From NCBI RefSeq assembly GCF_038594605.1, contig NZ_JBCFZM010000001.1, positions 806,001 to 870,000 on the forward strand: a stretch of DNA of 64,000 nt, in the 5' to 3' direction. This DNA is from Alteriqipengyuania bathyomarina_B (GTDB lineage: Bacteria > Pseudomonadota > Alphaproteobacteria > Sphingomonadales > Sphingomonadaceae). A program made the position numbers and the translations under genes. A model generated the notes under the pieces. It was not told where the DNA came from, made no database searches, and saw only the letters and a program-made list of their open reading frames with translations. The first letter of the stretch is position 1, and each line of letters opens with the position of its first letter. Below, in pieces: positions 7,685 to 16,096 of this stretch.

Positions 7685-10078
7685 TCAGAAGCGCACTTCG
7701 GCCTGCACGAACACCCGGCGCGGATCGCCGTAGAACCCGGTCAGCGTGCCTTCGAGGCCCAGCGTCGGCGCGAAAGGCGTGTTGATCCCGTCGCCGGTCG
7801 TGAAGTTGTAGCCGGACACGATGTACCGCTTGTCGAGCAGGTTCTTGCCATGCACGCCGATGCTGAAACGATCGGAATCGGCGGTGTAGACGATGCTCGC
7901 ATCCACCAGCGCGAAGCCATCCTGGTCGAGGAAGCGGTTGGGCACCTCGAACTGGCTGGCGTCCGAACGCAGCGACACTGCACCGAGGAAATCGACGATC
8001 CCGCTCGCGACCGGCAGCCCGAGGTCGAAGCCTGCCTTCACGGTGTACTCCGGGGTGTTCTGGAACACCCGCTCATCCGCGACGTCATTGCCGAAATTGT
8101 CGATGTATTCGTTGAACTTGGCATCGAGGTACCCGAACGCCCAGTTCACACCGAAACGGCTGCCTGCTCCCGCGAAGTTCTTGCCGACCAGCAGGTCGCC
8201 TTCGAACTCGATCCCGTTGATGTCGGCATCGGCGGCGTTGGTGGTGACGCCGATGAAAGTCTCGTTGACCCCATCACCGTTGGAATCGATCCCGACCGAG
8301 CCGGGGATCTGCACGTCACTGTACTTGCCGAGGAACCCGGCAAGCGCGATCTGCAGGCGATTGTCGAACAGCGACGCCTTGTAGCCTAGCTCGTAGCTGT
8401 CGACCGTTTCCGGATCGAAGCTCAGGAATTCGTACTGGTCATCATAGTCGATGTCGCCGTCACCATCGAGATCGGGAGCGGCAGAGGTCTGCCCGCGCGG
8501 ATCGAAGCCCCCGCCCTTGAAGCCCTTCGAATAGGTGAAATAGACGTTCTGATTGGGCGTCGGCTTGAAGCTGATCGAGGCGCGCGGCGTGAATTCCTCG
8601 AACGTTGCGCTCCCTTCGAAGTCCGAAGTCACCGCGATCGCGGTCGCCCCGTCGTCGAACAAATCCGAATAGCCGCCGATAAACGTCGTGCGCAGCACCT
8701 TGCTGGTCCGCTTGTCGTTGGTCCAGCGCCCGCCGAGCGAGATGCTGAGCTGGTCGGTCAGGTCGTAGGTGAAATCGCCGAAGATCGACCATGTCTCGGT
8801 GTTCACATCGCCTAGCGTCTGCGCATTGTATCCGCGCAGATCCGTGCTCGGGTCGAGCAGGTATAGCAGGTCCCCGGTGGTGAAGAGTGCCACGTCGAAG
8901 GCGGTGAAGGCGCTGGCGTCGAGATAATACGCGCCGAGCACGCCGCTCAGCCGGTCGCCCTGATAGAGCAACTGGAGTTCCTGGCTGAATTGGTCGTTGT
9001 CATAGATAGCGGGCACATCGACATCGGCTGCCGGAAGGCTGTCGAAATCGATCGGGCTGGTCGAGGAATCCTCGCGATAGCCGGTGATCGACTTGAGCGT
9101 GATCGTGTCCGTCACATCGAGCGAGATCGACAGCGCCCCGCCGTAGGCTTCCACCTCCTGATCGACGACATTCAGCCCGGCTCGCGTATCGTAGACATCG
9201 TCGAGAACGGGAGCGCCGGTCAGCAGGCTCGGTATCAGGCGATGCCCCTGGCGGGCAAAGCTGTCGTCCTTCACGTAGTCGCCCGAAAGTCGCACGAATA
9301 GCGGGCCGCCACTATATTCGATCGTGCCGCGGGCGGCCCAGACGTCCTTGTTGTAATTCTCGGTCCCGAGATTGATGTTCTCGCCGAAGCCGCCGCGGCT
9401 CAGCCGCGCGCCACTCGCGCCGATTTTCAGGCCGCTGTCGCCGATGGGAGTGGAGGCGGTGACGATCAGGTCCGCCTGATCGTAAGAACCGTAGGCGCCC
9501 CGTACTTTCAGGCTCGTTTCGTCGGGCAGTTCGGCAGTCACATACTTGATCGCGCCGCCGATCGTGTTGCGACCATAGAGCGTACCCTGCGGCCCGCGCA
9601 GCACTTCGACCCGTTCCAGATCGTAGATGTCGAGCACGGCGGCCTGCGGACGGTTGATGTAGACATCGTCGACATACAGACCGACGCCGGCCTCGAAGCC
9701 TGCCACCGGGTCCTGCTGGCCCACACCGCGGATGAATGCGGTCAGCGTGGTATTGGTGCCGCGGCTGACTTCCAGCGTCACGTTGGGCACATCCTTGGCG
9801 ACATCCACGATGTCGAGCGCGCCGCCCTTGATGAGTTCGTCCCCGCTCAGCGCGGTGATCGAGATCGGCACATCGGTAATCCGCTCCTCACGGCGGCGCG
9901 CGGTCACGGTGATGACAGCGCCGTCGGCCACGATAGCCTCATCGGCTGCGGCTTCCGTCGCGTCTCCATCTTCCATTTCCTGCGCGGCGGCTGGCGCCGC
10001 CATACACGCCACCAGACCCGCACCGGCCAGCAGACCGGCACGCAGGCCAACAGTGCTCCTGTTGAAGCTACGCATCAT
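7685..10078 (-). CDS. TonB-dependent outer-membrane receptor
   Basis: A 797-residue outer-membrane transporter. A signal peptide ends near AAPAAAQ, and the plug domain follows with VITVTARRREERITDVPIS (TonB-box region) and LRGPQGTLYGRNTIGG. The beta-barrel ends with the aromatic C-terminal RRVFVQAEVRF. The type is common in Sphingomonadales, where such receptors import siderophores, plant compounds or xenobiotics; the ligand cannot be read from sequence. The start is the ATG at 10078 behind GAGGGA. It is divergent from a TetR regulator across about 110 bases, so local control is likely. Confidence 0.93.
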   Translation of the reverse strand: MMRSFNRSTVGLRAGLLAGAGLVACMAAPAAAQEMEDGDATEAAADEAIVADGAVITVTARRREERITDVPISITALSGDELIKGGALDIVDVAKDVPNVTLEVSRGTNTTLTAFIRGVGQQDPVAGFEAGVGLYVDDVYINRPQAAVLDIYDLERVEVLRGPQGTLYGRNTIGGAIKYVTAELPDETSLKVRGAYGSYDQADLIVTASTPIGDSGLKIGASGARLSRGGFGENINLGTENYNKDVWAARGTIEYSGGPLFVRLSGDYVKDDSFARQGHRLIPSLLTGAPVLDDVYDTRAGLNVVDQEVEAYGGALSISLDVTDTITLKSITGYREDSSTSPIDFDSLPAADVDVPAIYDNDQFSQELQLLYQGDRLSGVLGAYYLDASAFTAFDVALFTTGDLLYLLDPSTDLRGYNAQTLGDVNTETWSIFGDFTYDLTDQLSISLGGRWTNDKRTSKVLRTTFIGGYSDLFDDGATAIAVTSDFEGSATFEEFTPRASISFKPTPNQNVYFTYSKGFKGGGFDPRGQTSAAPDLDGDGDIDYDDQYEFLSFDPETVDSYELGYKASLFDNRLQIALAGFLGKYSDVQIPGSVGIDSNGDGVNETFIGVTTNAADADINGIEFEGDLLVGKNFAGAGSRFGVNWAFGYLDAKFNEYIDNFGNDVADERVFQNTPEYTVKAGFDLGLPVASGIVDFLGAVSLRSDASQFEVPNRFLDQDGFALVDASIVYTADSDRFSIGVHGKNLLDKRYIVSGYNFTTGDGINTPFAPTLGLEGTLTGFYGDPRRVFVQAEVRF

Positions 10079-10118
10079 CACATTCCCTCTCCGATTGAAC
10101 TCTTATGCGTTCGCCATA

Positions 10119-10141
10119 TTGAAACCTGAACCATGTTTCAA
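10119..10141. promoter_or_regulatory. Inverted repeat between TonB receptor and TetR gene, candidate operator
   Basis: TTGAAAC, nine bases, then GTTTCAA: a 23-base dyad in the divergent intergenic region, well placed to block both promoters. TetR-family regulators commonly bind such sites next to their own gene. No experimental link is visible. Confidence 0.5.
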
Positions 10142-10187
10142 GTTACAGCTTGTGAGGGCCGTGGGTTTTCCATAGACCGTGACCATT

Positions 10188-10823
10188 ATGGCGCGCACCG
10201 ACCTCGATTTCTCACCTGCCCCACCGGCGACGGAACGGGGCCGACGCACGCGGCGCAAGCTGCTCGATGCTGCAACTGCCGAGTTCGGGGAGCGGGGATT
10301 CCACGATGCCTCGATCGCCTCGATCACGCGTCGTGCGGGCGTCGCGCTGGGCAGTTTCTACACCTATTTCGGCAGCAAGGAGGCGATCTTCCGCGATCTC
10401 GTCCGCGATCTCAGCGATGGGGTTCGCCGCGCCGCCGCCGAACGTCTGGCAGAGCGCGAGATGAGCTCGCTCGACACGGAGCAGGCCGCCCTCGCCGCCT
10501 TTCTCGCCTTTGCGCGCGAGCATAGCGAGATTTACCGGATCATCGACGAATCCGAATTCGTCGATCCCGAAAGCTATCGCGCGCATTACGAGAAGACCGC
10601 CGAACGTATCCTCGGCCGGCTGCGCACCGGGGCTGCCAGCGGCCAGCTACGGGGCGACCTGGAAGAAGCCCACGCATGGGCGATCATGGGGATGAACGTC
10701 TTCCTCGGGCTACGCTACGCGGTCTGGAGCGACGGCGAGAACGCGGCAGACGACGCCGAGCGTGCGGCACAGGCCGCCAACTCGATCCTTGCCAAAGGAA
10801 TCGGCCCCCGAACCCCCGACTAG
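10188..10823 (+). CDS. TetR/AcrR-family transcriptional regulator
   Basis: A 211-residue regulator. The N-terminal helix-turn-helix reads LLDAATAEFGERGFHDASI, then GVALGSFYTYFGSKEAIFRDL, the classic TetR signature. The C-terminal ligand domain is not diagnostic. The divergent position next to the TonB-dependent receptor suggests it represses that gene and itself in the absence of a small-molecule inducer; this is inference from layout. The ATG at 10188 is preferred over an in-frame GTG at 10179. Confidence 0.9.
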   Translation: MARTDLDFSPAPPATERGRRTRRKLLDAATAEFGERGFHDASIASITRRAGVALGSFYTYFGSKEAIFRDLVRDLSDGVRRAAAERLAEREMSSLDTEQAALAAFLAFAREHSEIYRIIDESEFVDPESYRAHYEKTAERILGRLRTGAASGQLRGDLEEAHAWAIMGMNVFLGLRYAVWSDGENAADDAERAAQAANSILAKGIGPRTPD

Positions 10824-10867
10824 ACCGCACCGACTAGACTGCCGCGGGCGCCGGGCGCCGGGTGCGC

Positions 10868-11476
10868 TCAATAACCCATCAGGCTGAGGACTTCCTTGCG
10901 GCTGCGCTCGTCATCGCGGAACACGCCCATCATTCGGCTGGTGACCATGCCGACACCCGGCGTGCGCACCCCCCGCGCGGTCATGCAGGCATGGCTCGCC
11001 TCGATGACCACCGCCACGCCTTCGGGTTTCAGACTGTCCCAGATGCACTGAGCCACCTCCGCCGTGAGCCGTTCCTGCACCTGCAACCGGCGTGCGAACC
11101 CGTGCAGCACGCGGGCAAGCTTCGATATGCCGACCACGAAATCGGTCGGCAGATAGGCGATGTGCGCGACCCCGATGATCGGCGCCATGTGGTGTTCGCA
11201 ATGCGACTGGAAGGGGATATCCTTCAGCAGCACGATCTCGTCGTAGCCGCCGACCTCTTCGAACACGCGGCTGAGATGGACCCCGGGATCCTCCTCGTAA
11301 CCGATGCAATATTCCTTCCACGCACGCGCCACGCGCTTGGGCGTGTCGAGCAGGCCTTCGCGGCTCGGATCGTCGCCCGCCCATTCGATCAGCGTGCGCA
11401 CGGCTTCCTGCACGTTCTCGGGAACGTGAGGCTTGCCCGCCTCGCGATCTTCGTCGGGTCCTACCAGACTGCTCAT
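10868..11476 (-). CDS. folE: GTP cyclohydrolase I
   Basis: A 202-residue enzyme converting GTP to 7,8-dihydroneopterin triphosphate, the first step toward tetrahydrofolate and, through QueD, toward queuosine. The zinc and active-site motif PFQSHCEHHMAPI and the later HACMTARGVRTPG are intact. It is joined to the upstream phospholipase D-like gene by an ATGA overlap, although no functional tie between them is obvious. Confidence 0.97.
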   Translation of the reverse strand: MSSLVGPDEDREAGKPHVPENVQEAVRTLIEWAGDDPSREGLLDTPKRVARAWKEYCIGYEEDPGVHLSRVFEEVGGYDEIVLLKDIPFQSHCEHHMAPIIGVAHIAYLPTDFVVGISKLARVLHGFARRLQVQERLTAEVAQCIWDSLKPEGVAVVIEASHACMTARGVRTPGVGMVTSRMMGVFRDDERSRKEVLSLMGY

Positions 11477-13029
11477 TTCAGCAATTTCCTTTTAGCCTTG
11501 TCGCGCAACCGCCTGAGCCGCCCGCCCTTGCCGAAAAGTCCGCCCCGCGCAAATGGCCTTAAGATACCCGAAGGTCTTTCGGGATCGAGCATCGCCGATT
11601 CGGCGAGCCATTCCTGAAACTCGCTCTTGGTTGGCGGCACATAAGCCCTCAACTGCCGGGGGCCCTGCGAACCATGCGCCGCGATGACGGCTTGCATCGA
11701 TCCATGCTTTTCGAGCGCCGCCTCCATCTCCGGCTCTTCCACCCCGCAATGCTCGGCCAGCAACGACACGCGGATCGCGCGAATGCGATCTTCGAGGCCG
11801 CGATTGGCATTATGCGGGCGGGTCGTATCGAGAATGGTGTCGCATTCGCTGTCGAGCCCGAGCGAGCGGTTGTTGAGGTTCGCCGAGCCGATCCGCAGCA
11901 CCTCGTCGTCAACGATCATCAGCTTGGCGTGAACGTAGATCGGCGTCTCCCCGGTATAGGGAATGTAAACCTCGAAGCAGTCGCGCACGTCCGCCGTTTC
12001 CACAGCTTCGGCCACCAGATCGCGCGCATGGTCCATCGCCTGCTGTTCCAGCCAGCCATCGGCATGCCGGGGATGGATGATAACGATTTCGGGCGGATTT
12101 GGCTCGCTCAGACGTTTCGCAATCGCCTCGGCGATCTTGCGCGAGGTGAAATACTGGTTCTCGATATAGATGAACCGCTTCGCTCGCGCGATCAGCGCAA
12201 GGAACAGCTCTTCGACCTCGTGCACCTCGGTCACTTCACCGCATGCTGCACGGGTGCGCGAAAGGCCGATTTCGACATCCTCGAAATGCGCCTCAAGCTG
12301 ATCGGGCCACGGCTTTTTCGCGGGCCGCTCCGGCCGGTCGAGCGGTTTGCCGCCTGCCACCTGCCAGCGCGTATCGCACAGATCGAACAGCGCGCCGACG
12401 ATCGGACCGGTCATCATCACCGTAATGTCATGCCATGGGCCGTGGGTATTGCCCGGCCAGTTCACCCGGCGCGGATCGTCTTCGAGGTGTTCGCGCGTAT
12501 CCCACCGGTCGTAGGTCAGATCGATCCCACCGCATACCGCCAACTGCCGGTCGAACACCGCGATCTTCTGGTGATGGCTGCAGCCAGGCGGATGATGGCT
12601 ATCGAAGCGGAAGCTGATCCCGTCGACCATCCACATGCGCGCGATATCGTAGGCCATCCGCCCGCGCTTGAGGAACTGGACCCACGAAAGGCCCCACTTG
12701 AGGATGCGGATATCGAGCCCCTCGTGCGTCTTCACCAGCCACGGCAGATATTTGCCGAGCTTGGCGGGCCGATCGATGTCGCCGTTTTCCCAATCCTCGC
12801 CACGCCGGAGCGAAATGCGCGTGTCGAAATCCCACCCGATCAGCACGATCTGGGTGCGCGCATTGAACATGGCCGTGTGAACGTGGGCGAAGTAATCTTC
12901 CCCATCGACGACCACCGCCATTCGCTCGGCGATCTCGTAGCGCCAGATGCCCTTTTCGATAGACGCGTCTGCGCCCTCGCCGCCGGCAATGGCGCGATCG
13001 CGTTCGGCGCTGCCCCCCTTGTTGCCCAC
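11473..13029 (-). CDS. Phospholipase D-family protein with two HKD motifs
   Basis: A 518-residue protein with two complete HxKx4D catalytic motifs: SHHQKIAVFDRQLAVCGGID near residue 152 and YVHAKLMIVDDEVLRIGSAN near residue 370. It hydrolyses or transfers phosphodiesters, most likely of phospholipids; cardiolipin-synthase-like transphosphatidylation is possible. It has no obvious signal peptide. The GTG start at 13029 shares one base with the hemerythrin stop, so the two are probably co-translated. Confidence 0.88.
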   Translation of the reverse strand: MGNKGGSAERDRAIAGGEGADASIEKGIWRYEIAERMAVVVDGEDYFAHVHTAMFNARTQIVLIGWDFDTRISLRRGEDWENGDIDRPAKLGKYLPWLVKTHEGLDIRILKWGLSWVQFLKRGRMAYDIARMWMVDGISFRFDSHHPPGCSHHQKIAVFDRQLAVCGGIDLTYDRWDTREHLEDDPRRVNWPGNTHGPWHDITVMMTGPIVGALFDLCDTRWQVAGGKPLDRPERPAKKPWPDQLEAHFEDVEIGLSRTRAACGEVTEVHEVEELFLALIARAKRFIYIENQYFTSRKIAEAIAKRLSEPNPPEIVIIHPRHADGWLEQQAMDHARDLVAEAVETADVRDCFEVYIPYTGETPIYVHAKLMIVDDEVLRIGSANLNNRSLGLDSECDTILDTTRPHNANRGLEDRIRAIRVSLLAEHCGVEEPEMEAALEKHGSMQAVIAAHGSQGPRQLRAYVPPTKSEFQEWLAESAMLDPERPSGILRPFARGGLFGKGGRLRRLRDKAKRKLLK

Positions 13030-13520
13030 TACTCCTTGGCGTCTTCTTGCTTTTCGGGAGTGACCTTGGCCTCGCCCTTTTCTTCAGATTTCCGGCGTTC
13101 GAAGACCTGCGCCATATGCTCGACATCGTCCTTGTCGAGGTAATTCCTGAAGTCGGGGAAGTGGTCTTCCTCCTCCTCGTCGATGTGATGGCGGTAATCG
13201 TGATCGAAGGTCTTGAACTTCTGCAGCCAGGACCCTTCGGACATGTCGGTTGCGGCGAGATCGTTGAGCATCTCGTCGATCTCGTGATGTTCGGCGACCG
13301 AGTGACGCGTTTCATCGGTGGTCGGCGGCTTACGTAGCATCGTCGAGTAAAGCGCCTGCTCTTCCGCCGCGGCGTGGCTCTTCAGCTCTTTGGTGAGCTC
13401 GGTGAACAACCGCTCGCGCTCCGCACTGTCGCCGTGCGTTTCGAGCAGCTGGTCCAGCAACGCGCGATGTCGGTCATGGTCCTGTTTCAGCCGTTCGAAA
13501 ATGGCTTGGGCGTCGCTCAC
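13029..13520 (-). CDS. Hemerythrin-domain protein
   Basis: A 163-residue, mostly helical protein with the spaced His/Glu/Asp ligands of a diiron hemerythrin bundle: DHDRHR near the start, KSHAAAEEQALY, AEHHEIDEML and HIDEEEEDHFP. Such proteins bind oxygen or nitric oxide or serve in iron and redox stress. The GTG at 13520 has GGAG seven bases upstream and is chosen over a TTG at 13553. The lysine- and glutamate-rich C-terminal tail looks disordered. Confidence 0.87.
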   Translation of the reverse strand: MSDAQAIFERLKQDHDRHRALLDQLLETHGDSAERERLFTELTKELKSHAAAEEQALYSTMLRKPPTTDETRHSVAEHHEIDEMLNDLAATDMSEGSWLQKFKTFDHDYRHHIDEEEEDHFPDFRNYLDKDDVEHMAQVFERRKSEEKGEAKVTPEKQEDAKE

Positions 13521-13607
13521 AGCATGTCTCCAATGATGGTCTTGCACCTTCAACCGGATGCATGTCGAGGGGTTCCGCGATTGATGCTTATCGCGATGGC
13601 CGATGTC

Positions 13608-13684
13608 TGGCGCGCCCTGCAGGATTCGAACCTGCGGCCTCAGGATTAGAAGTCCCGTGCTCTATCCAACTGAGCTAAGGGCGC
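13608..13684 (-). tRNA. tRNA-Arg (anticodon TCT)
   Basis: The minus strand folds as a full cloverleaf starting GCGCCCTTAGCTCAG. The anticodon loop CTTCTAA gives TCT, reading AGA. The acceptor 3' strand AGGGCGC pairs with the 5' strand, the discriminator is G, and CCA is encoded. Confidence 0.96.
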
Positions 13685-13730
13685 GCGATGGGCCCGCATA
13701 GCCATCTTTGCGGCAGTGCAAAACAGGGTT

Positions 13731-14534
13731 ATGCCGATTGTGATGAGTGACCCATCCGCTCCAGCGCCCGAGGCAGGAACAAAGGCCGAACCGCGCCAGT
13801 TCCGATACTACGACATCGTGATGGCGGGCTTCGTCACCATCCTGCTCCTTTCCAATATCATCGGCGCGGCAAAGCTGACCTTCGTCAGCGTGCCCTTCTG
13901 GCCCGATGGCTGGTGGCCCGCACCCGACGGCGTCTTCATCTATGGCGCGGGCATCCTGTTTTTCCCGGTCAGCTACGTGATCGGTGACGTTTTGACCGAG
14001 GTCTACGGCTACGCCCGCGCCCGCCGCGTGATCTGGACCGGCTTTGCCGCGCTGGTGTTCATGGCCTTCATGAGCTGGGTCGTGGTCGGCTTGCCCCCGG
14101 CCGACAGCTGGACCGGGCAGGACGCGTACGAACAGGTCTTCGGCCTCGTGCCCCGGATCGTGCTGGCATCCATCGTCGCCTTCTGGGCGGGAGAGTTCGT
14201 CAATTCCTTCGCCATGGCGAAGATGAAGATCTGGACACGCGGCCGTGCGTTGTGGAGCCGCACCATCGGATCGACCGTGGTCGGTCAGGGCGTCGACAGC
14301 CTGCTGTTCTACCCGATCGCCTTTCTCGGCATCTGGGAAACACGCGACGTGATCATCGTGATGATCACCAACTGGCTGCTGAAGATTTTCTGGGAGGCGG
14401 TGCTCACCCCCGTCACCTACGCCGTCGTCAACGGACTGAAGCGTGCCGAAGGGGTCGAGATTTTCGATACGGACACCGATTTCTCGCCCTTCGCGACCGA
14501 AAAGCGGGCTTCCGACCGAACGGGCGCGCGCTAA
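13731..14534 (+). CDS. Queuosine precursor transporter (YhhQ/DUF165 family)
   Basis: A 267-residue integral membrane protein with about six hydrophobic helices. Family motifs are LLSNIIGAAKLTFV, FPVSYVIGDVLTEVYGYARA, WAGEFVNSFAMAKMK and STVVGQGVDSLLFYPIAF. Members import preQ0 or related 7-deazaguanines for tRNA queuosine. The start is uncertain: ATG at 13731 or at 13743 (MSDPSAPAP). It follows tRNA-Arg on the opposite strand and converges with the ppx gene, leaving only two bases between them. Confidence 0.9.
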   Translation: MPIVMSDPSAPAPEAGTKAEPRQFRYYDIVMAGFVTILLLSNIIGAAKLTFVSVPFWPDGWWPAPDGVFIYGAGILFFPVSYVIGDVLTEVYGYARARRVIWTGFAALVFMAFMSWVVVGLPPADSWTGQDAYEQVFGLVPRIVLASIVAFWAGEFVNSFAMAKMKIWTRGRALWSRTIGSTVVGQGVDSLLFYPIAFLGIWETRDVIIVMITNWLLKIFWEAVLTPVTYAVVNGLKRAEGVEIFDTDTDFSPFATEKRASDRTGAR

Positions 14535-14536
14535 CG

Positions 14537-16096
14537 CTACCTTTCCGGCAGCGCCAGCTCGACCTCGCCTTTCTCCGGCAGTTTCTTCTCGCCCATCACC
14601 CGCATCTCCGGCTCCAGTCCCAGGTGATCGGCGAGCATCTTGAGGTCGCGTTCGGTTGGCTGTGCGTAGAGCGCGGCGTGGCTCTTGGCGAGCGTGAGGA
14701 CGAGCGACTTCTTCTCGCGGGTCAGTCGCGTCGCGTCGAGCGAGCGCGCCGAGCCTGCGCCCAGCCGCCGGGCGAGGCGCAGGCCCAGCCCCCAGGTCAC
14801 GCCCTCTTCCAGCGCTTCTTTCGACGCTAGCGCTCGCAGCGATTCCGGCAGATCGAGATTGTTCGAATTGGCGCAGATCGCAGCCGCAATCATCGCGCGC
14901 CCTTCGGGAGAGACGGCGATCCAGCGCTTGTGCAGCGCCCAGCCCACCCCTTGCCCTACGCGCAGGTTCGGCTCGGTCTGCATCGCCGCCATGCCGAGCA
15001 GGATCGCAGCCAGCCGCAAACGCTCCGCCCCCGGACGCTCCGAGGCAACCGTGTCGACCGTCCACCCGGCAATGCGGGTCGCATGCATGGGCGAGGCGCC
15101 GCGACTCTCGGCGAAGTCGATAGTGCCCGCAAGCAGCGGGTCCTGTGCCTTCTGGTACTGGTCCAGCCGCCGCATCATCAGGCCTTCGCGCAAGCCCCAC
15201 GCAGATACGACGATCCGGGCGGGATCGTAATGCTTGAGCAGCACATGCAGGAGCTGCGCCGCCTCGGGCAGCGATTCGGCACGCGAAGAGGGTACGCGCG
15301 GCGCCGCCTTAATCGCATCGACATCGCTCTTGCCGAGCGTTTTGACCAGGTCTGCAGCTTCCTCGCGCGTCAAGGCGAAGGCGTGCGGGTCGGACAAGGG
15401 GAAATCGGCCTGCGTGTGGGCGAAGGAGGCCAGCGCGCGCCACGTTCCGCCGACGAGGTAGAGATCGCCGGTCTCGCCCTCGGGCAGCCCCATCGCGGGT
15501 GCCTCTTTGGCAACCATCTTCTTCAGCTTGTCGCGCAGCTTGCCCAGATCGCCACCGCCAATGCTCGCCAGCCGCAGTGTGCCTGCGGGAATGCTGCACC
15601 CGTCGCCCACGGCCCGGTCGCCAATCGGAACCAGTTCGAGGCTGCCCCCGCCCAGATCGGCGACGATGCCGCGCGCTTCGGGGAATGCACCGAGAGTGCC
15701 CTGCGCACTGATGGTCGCTTCGTCGAGACCACTCAGCAGGCGCGGCTCCAACCCGAGCGACGTGACCCGGGCGAGGAAATCCTTGCCGTTCTTCGCATCG
15801 CGCACGGCCGCCGTCGCCACGGTATCGACCTTCGAAACGCCCAGATCGGCGAGGATCAACGCGAAACGTTTCAGCCCGGCCATCGCCATGTCGATCGATG
15901 CATCGGCAAGCCGCCCGCTTGCGTCGAGTTCGCTACCCAGCCGTGCGGTGACCTTTTCGTTGAACAGGATGCTAGGCGCACGCGGCGGCCCGCCATAGAT
16001 GACGAGGCGGACGGTGTTGGAGCCGATGTCGATAATCGCGCCGAGCGGTTCGAGCCCCGCGATACGCCCGCGATCGCTGTTCTTCTTGCGCCCCAT
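14537..16096 (-). CDS. ppx: Exopolyphosphatase / Ppx-GppA family phosphatase
   Basis: A 519-residue protein with the Ppx/GppA nucleotide-fold motif IIDIGSNTVRLVIYGG near the N-terminus and the phosphate-loop GGGSLELVPIG near residue 148. It releases terminal phosphate from polyphosphate and may act on pppGpp. Its start overlaps the stop of ppk by one base, the usual ppk-ppx pairing, so synthesis and breakdown of polyphosphate are encoded together. The C-terminal HD-like part matches long proteobacterial Ppx proteins. Confidence 0.92.
   Translation of the reverse strand: MGRKKNSDRGRIAGLEPLGAIIDIGSNTVRLVIYGGPPRAPSILFNEKVTARLGSELDASGRLADASIDMAMAGLKRFALILADLGVSKVDTVATAAVRDAKNGKDFLARVTSLGLEPRLLSGLDEATISAQGTLGAFPEARGIVADLGGGSLELVPIGDRAVGDGCSIPAGTLRLASIGGGDLGKLRDKLKKMVAKEAPAMGLPEGETGDLYLVGGTWRALASFAHTQADFPLSDPHAFALTREEAADLVKTLGKSDVDAIKAAPRVPSSRAESLPEAAQLLHVLLKHYDPARIVVSAWGLREGLMMRRLDQYQKAQDPLLAGTIDFAESRGASPMHATRIAGWTVDTVASERPGAERLRLAAILLGMAAMQTEPNLRVGQGVGWALHKRWIAVSPEGRAMIAAAICANSNNLDLPESLRALASKEALEEGVTWGLGLRLARRLGAGSARSLDATRLTREKKSLVLTLAKSHAALYAQPTERDLKMLADHLGLEPEMRVMGEKKLPEKGEVELALPER

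Noticed and set aside
10824..10867. GC-rich repeat after the TetR gene as a terminator
   Set aside because: It contains short GGGCGCCGGG-type repeats but no clear stem followed by a T-run.
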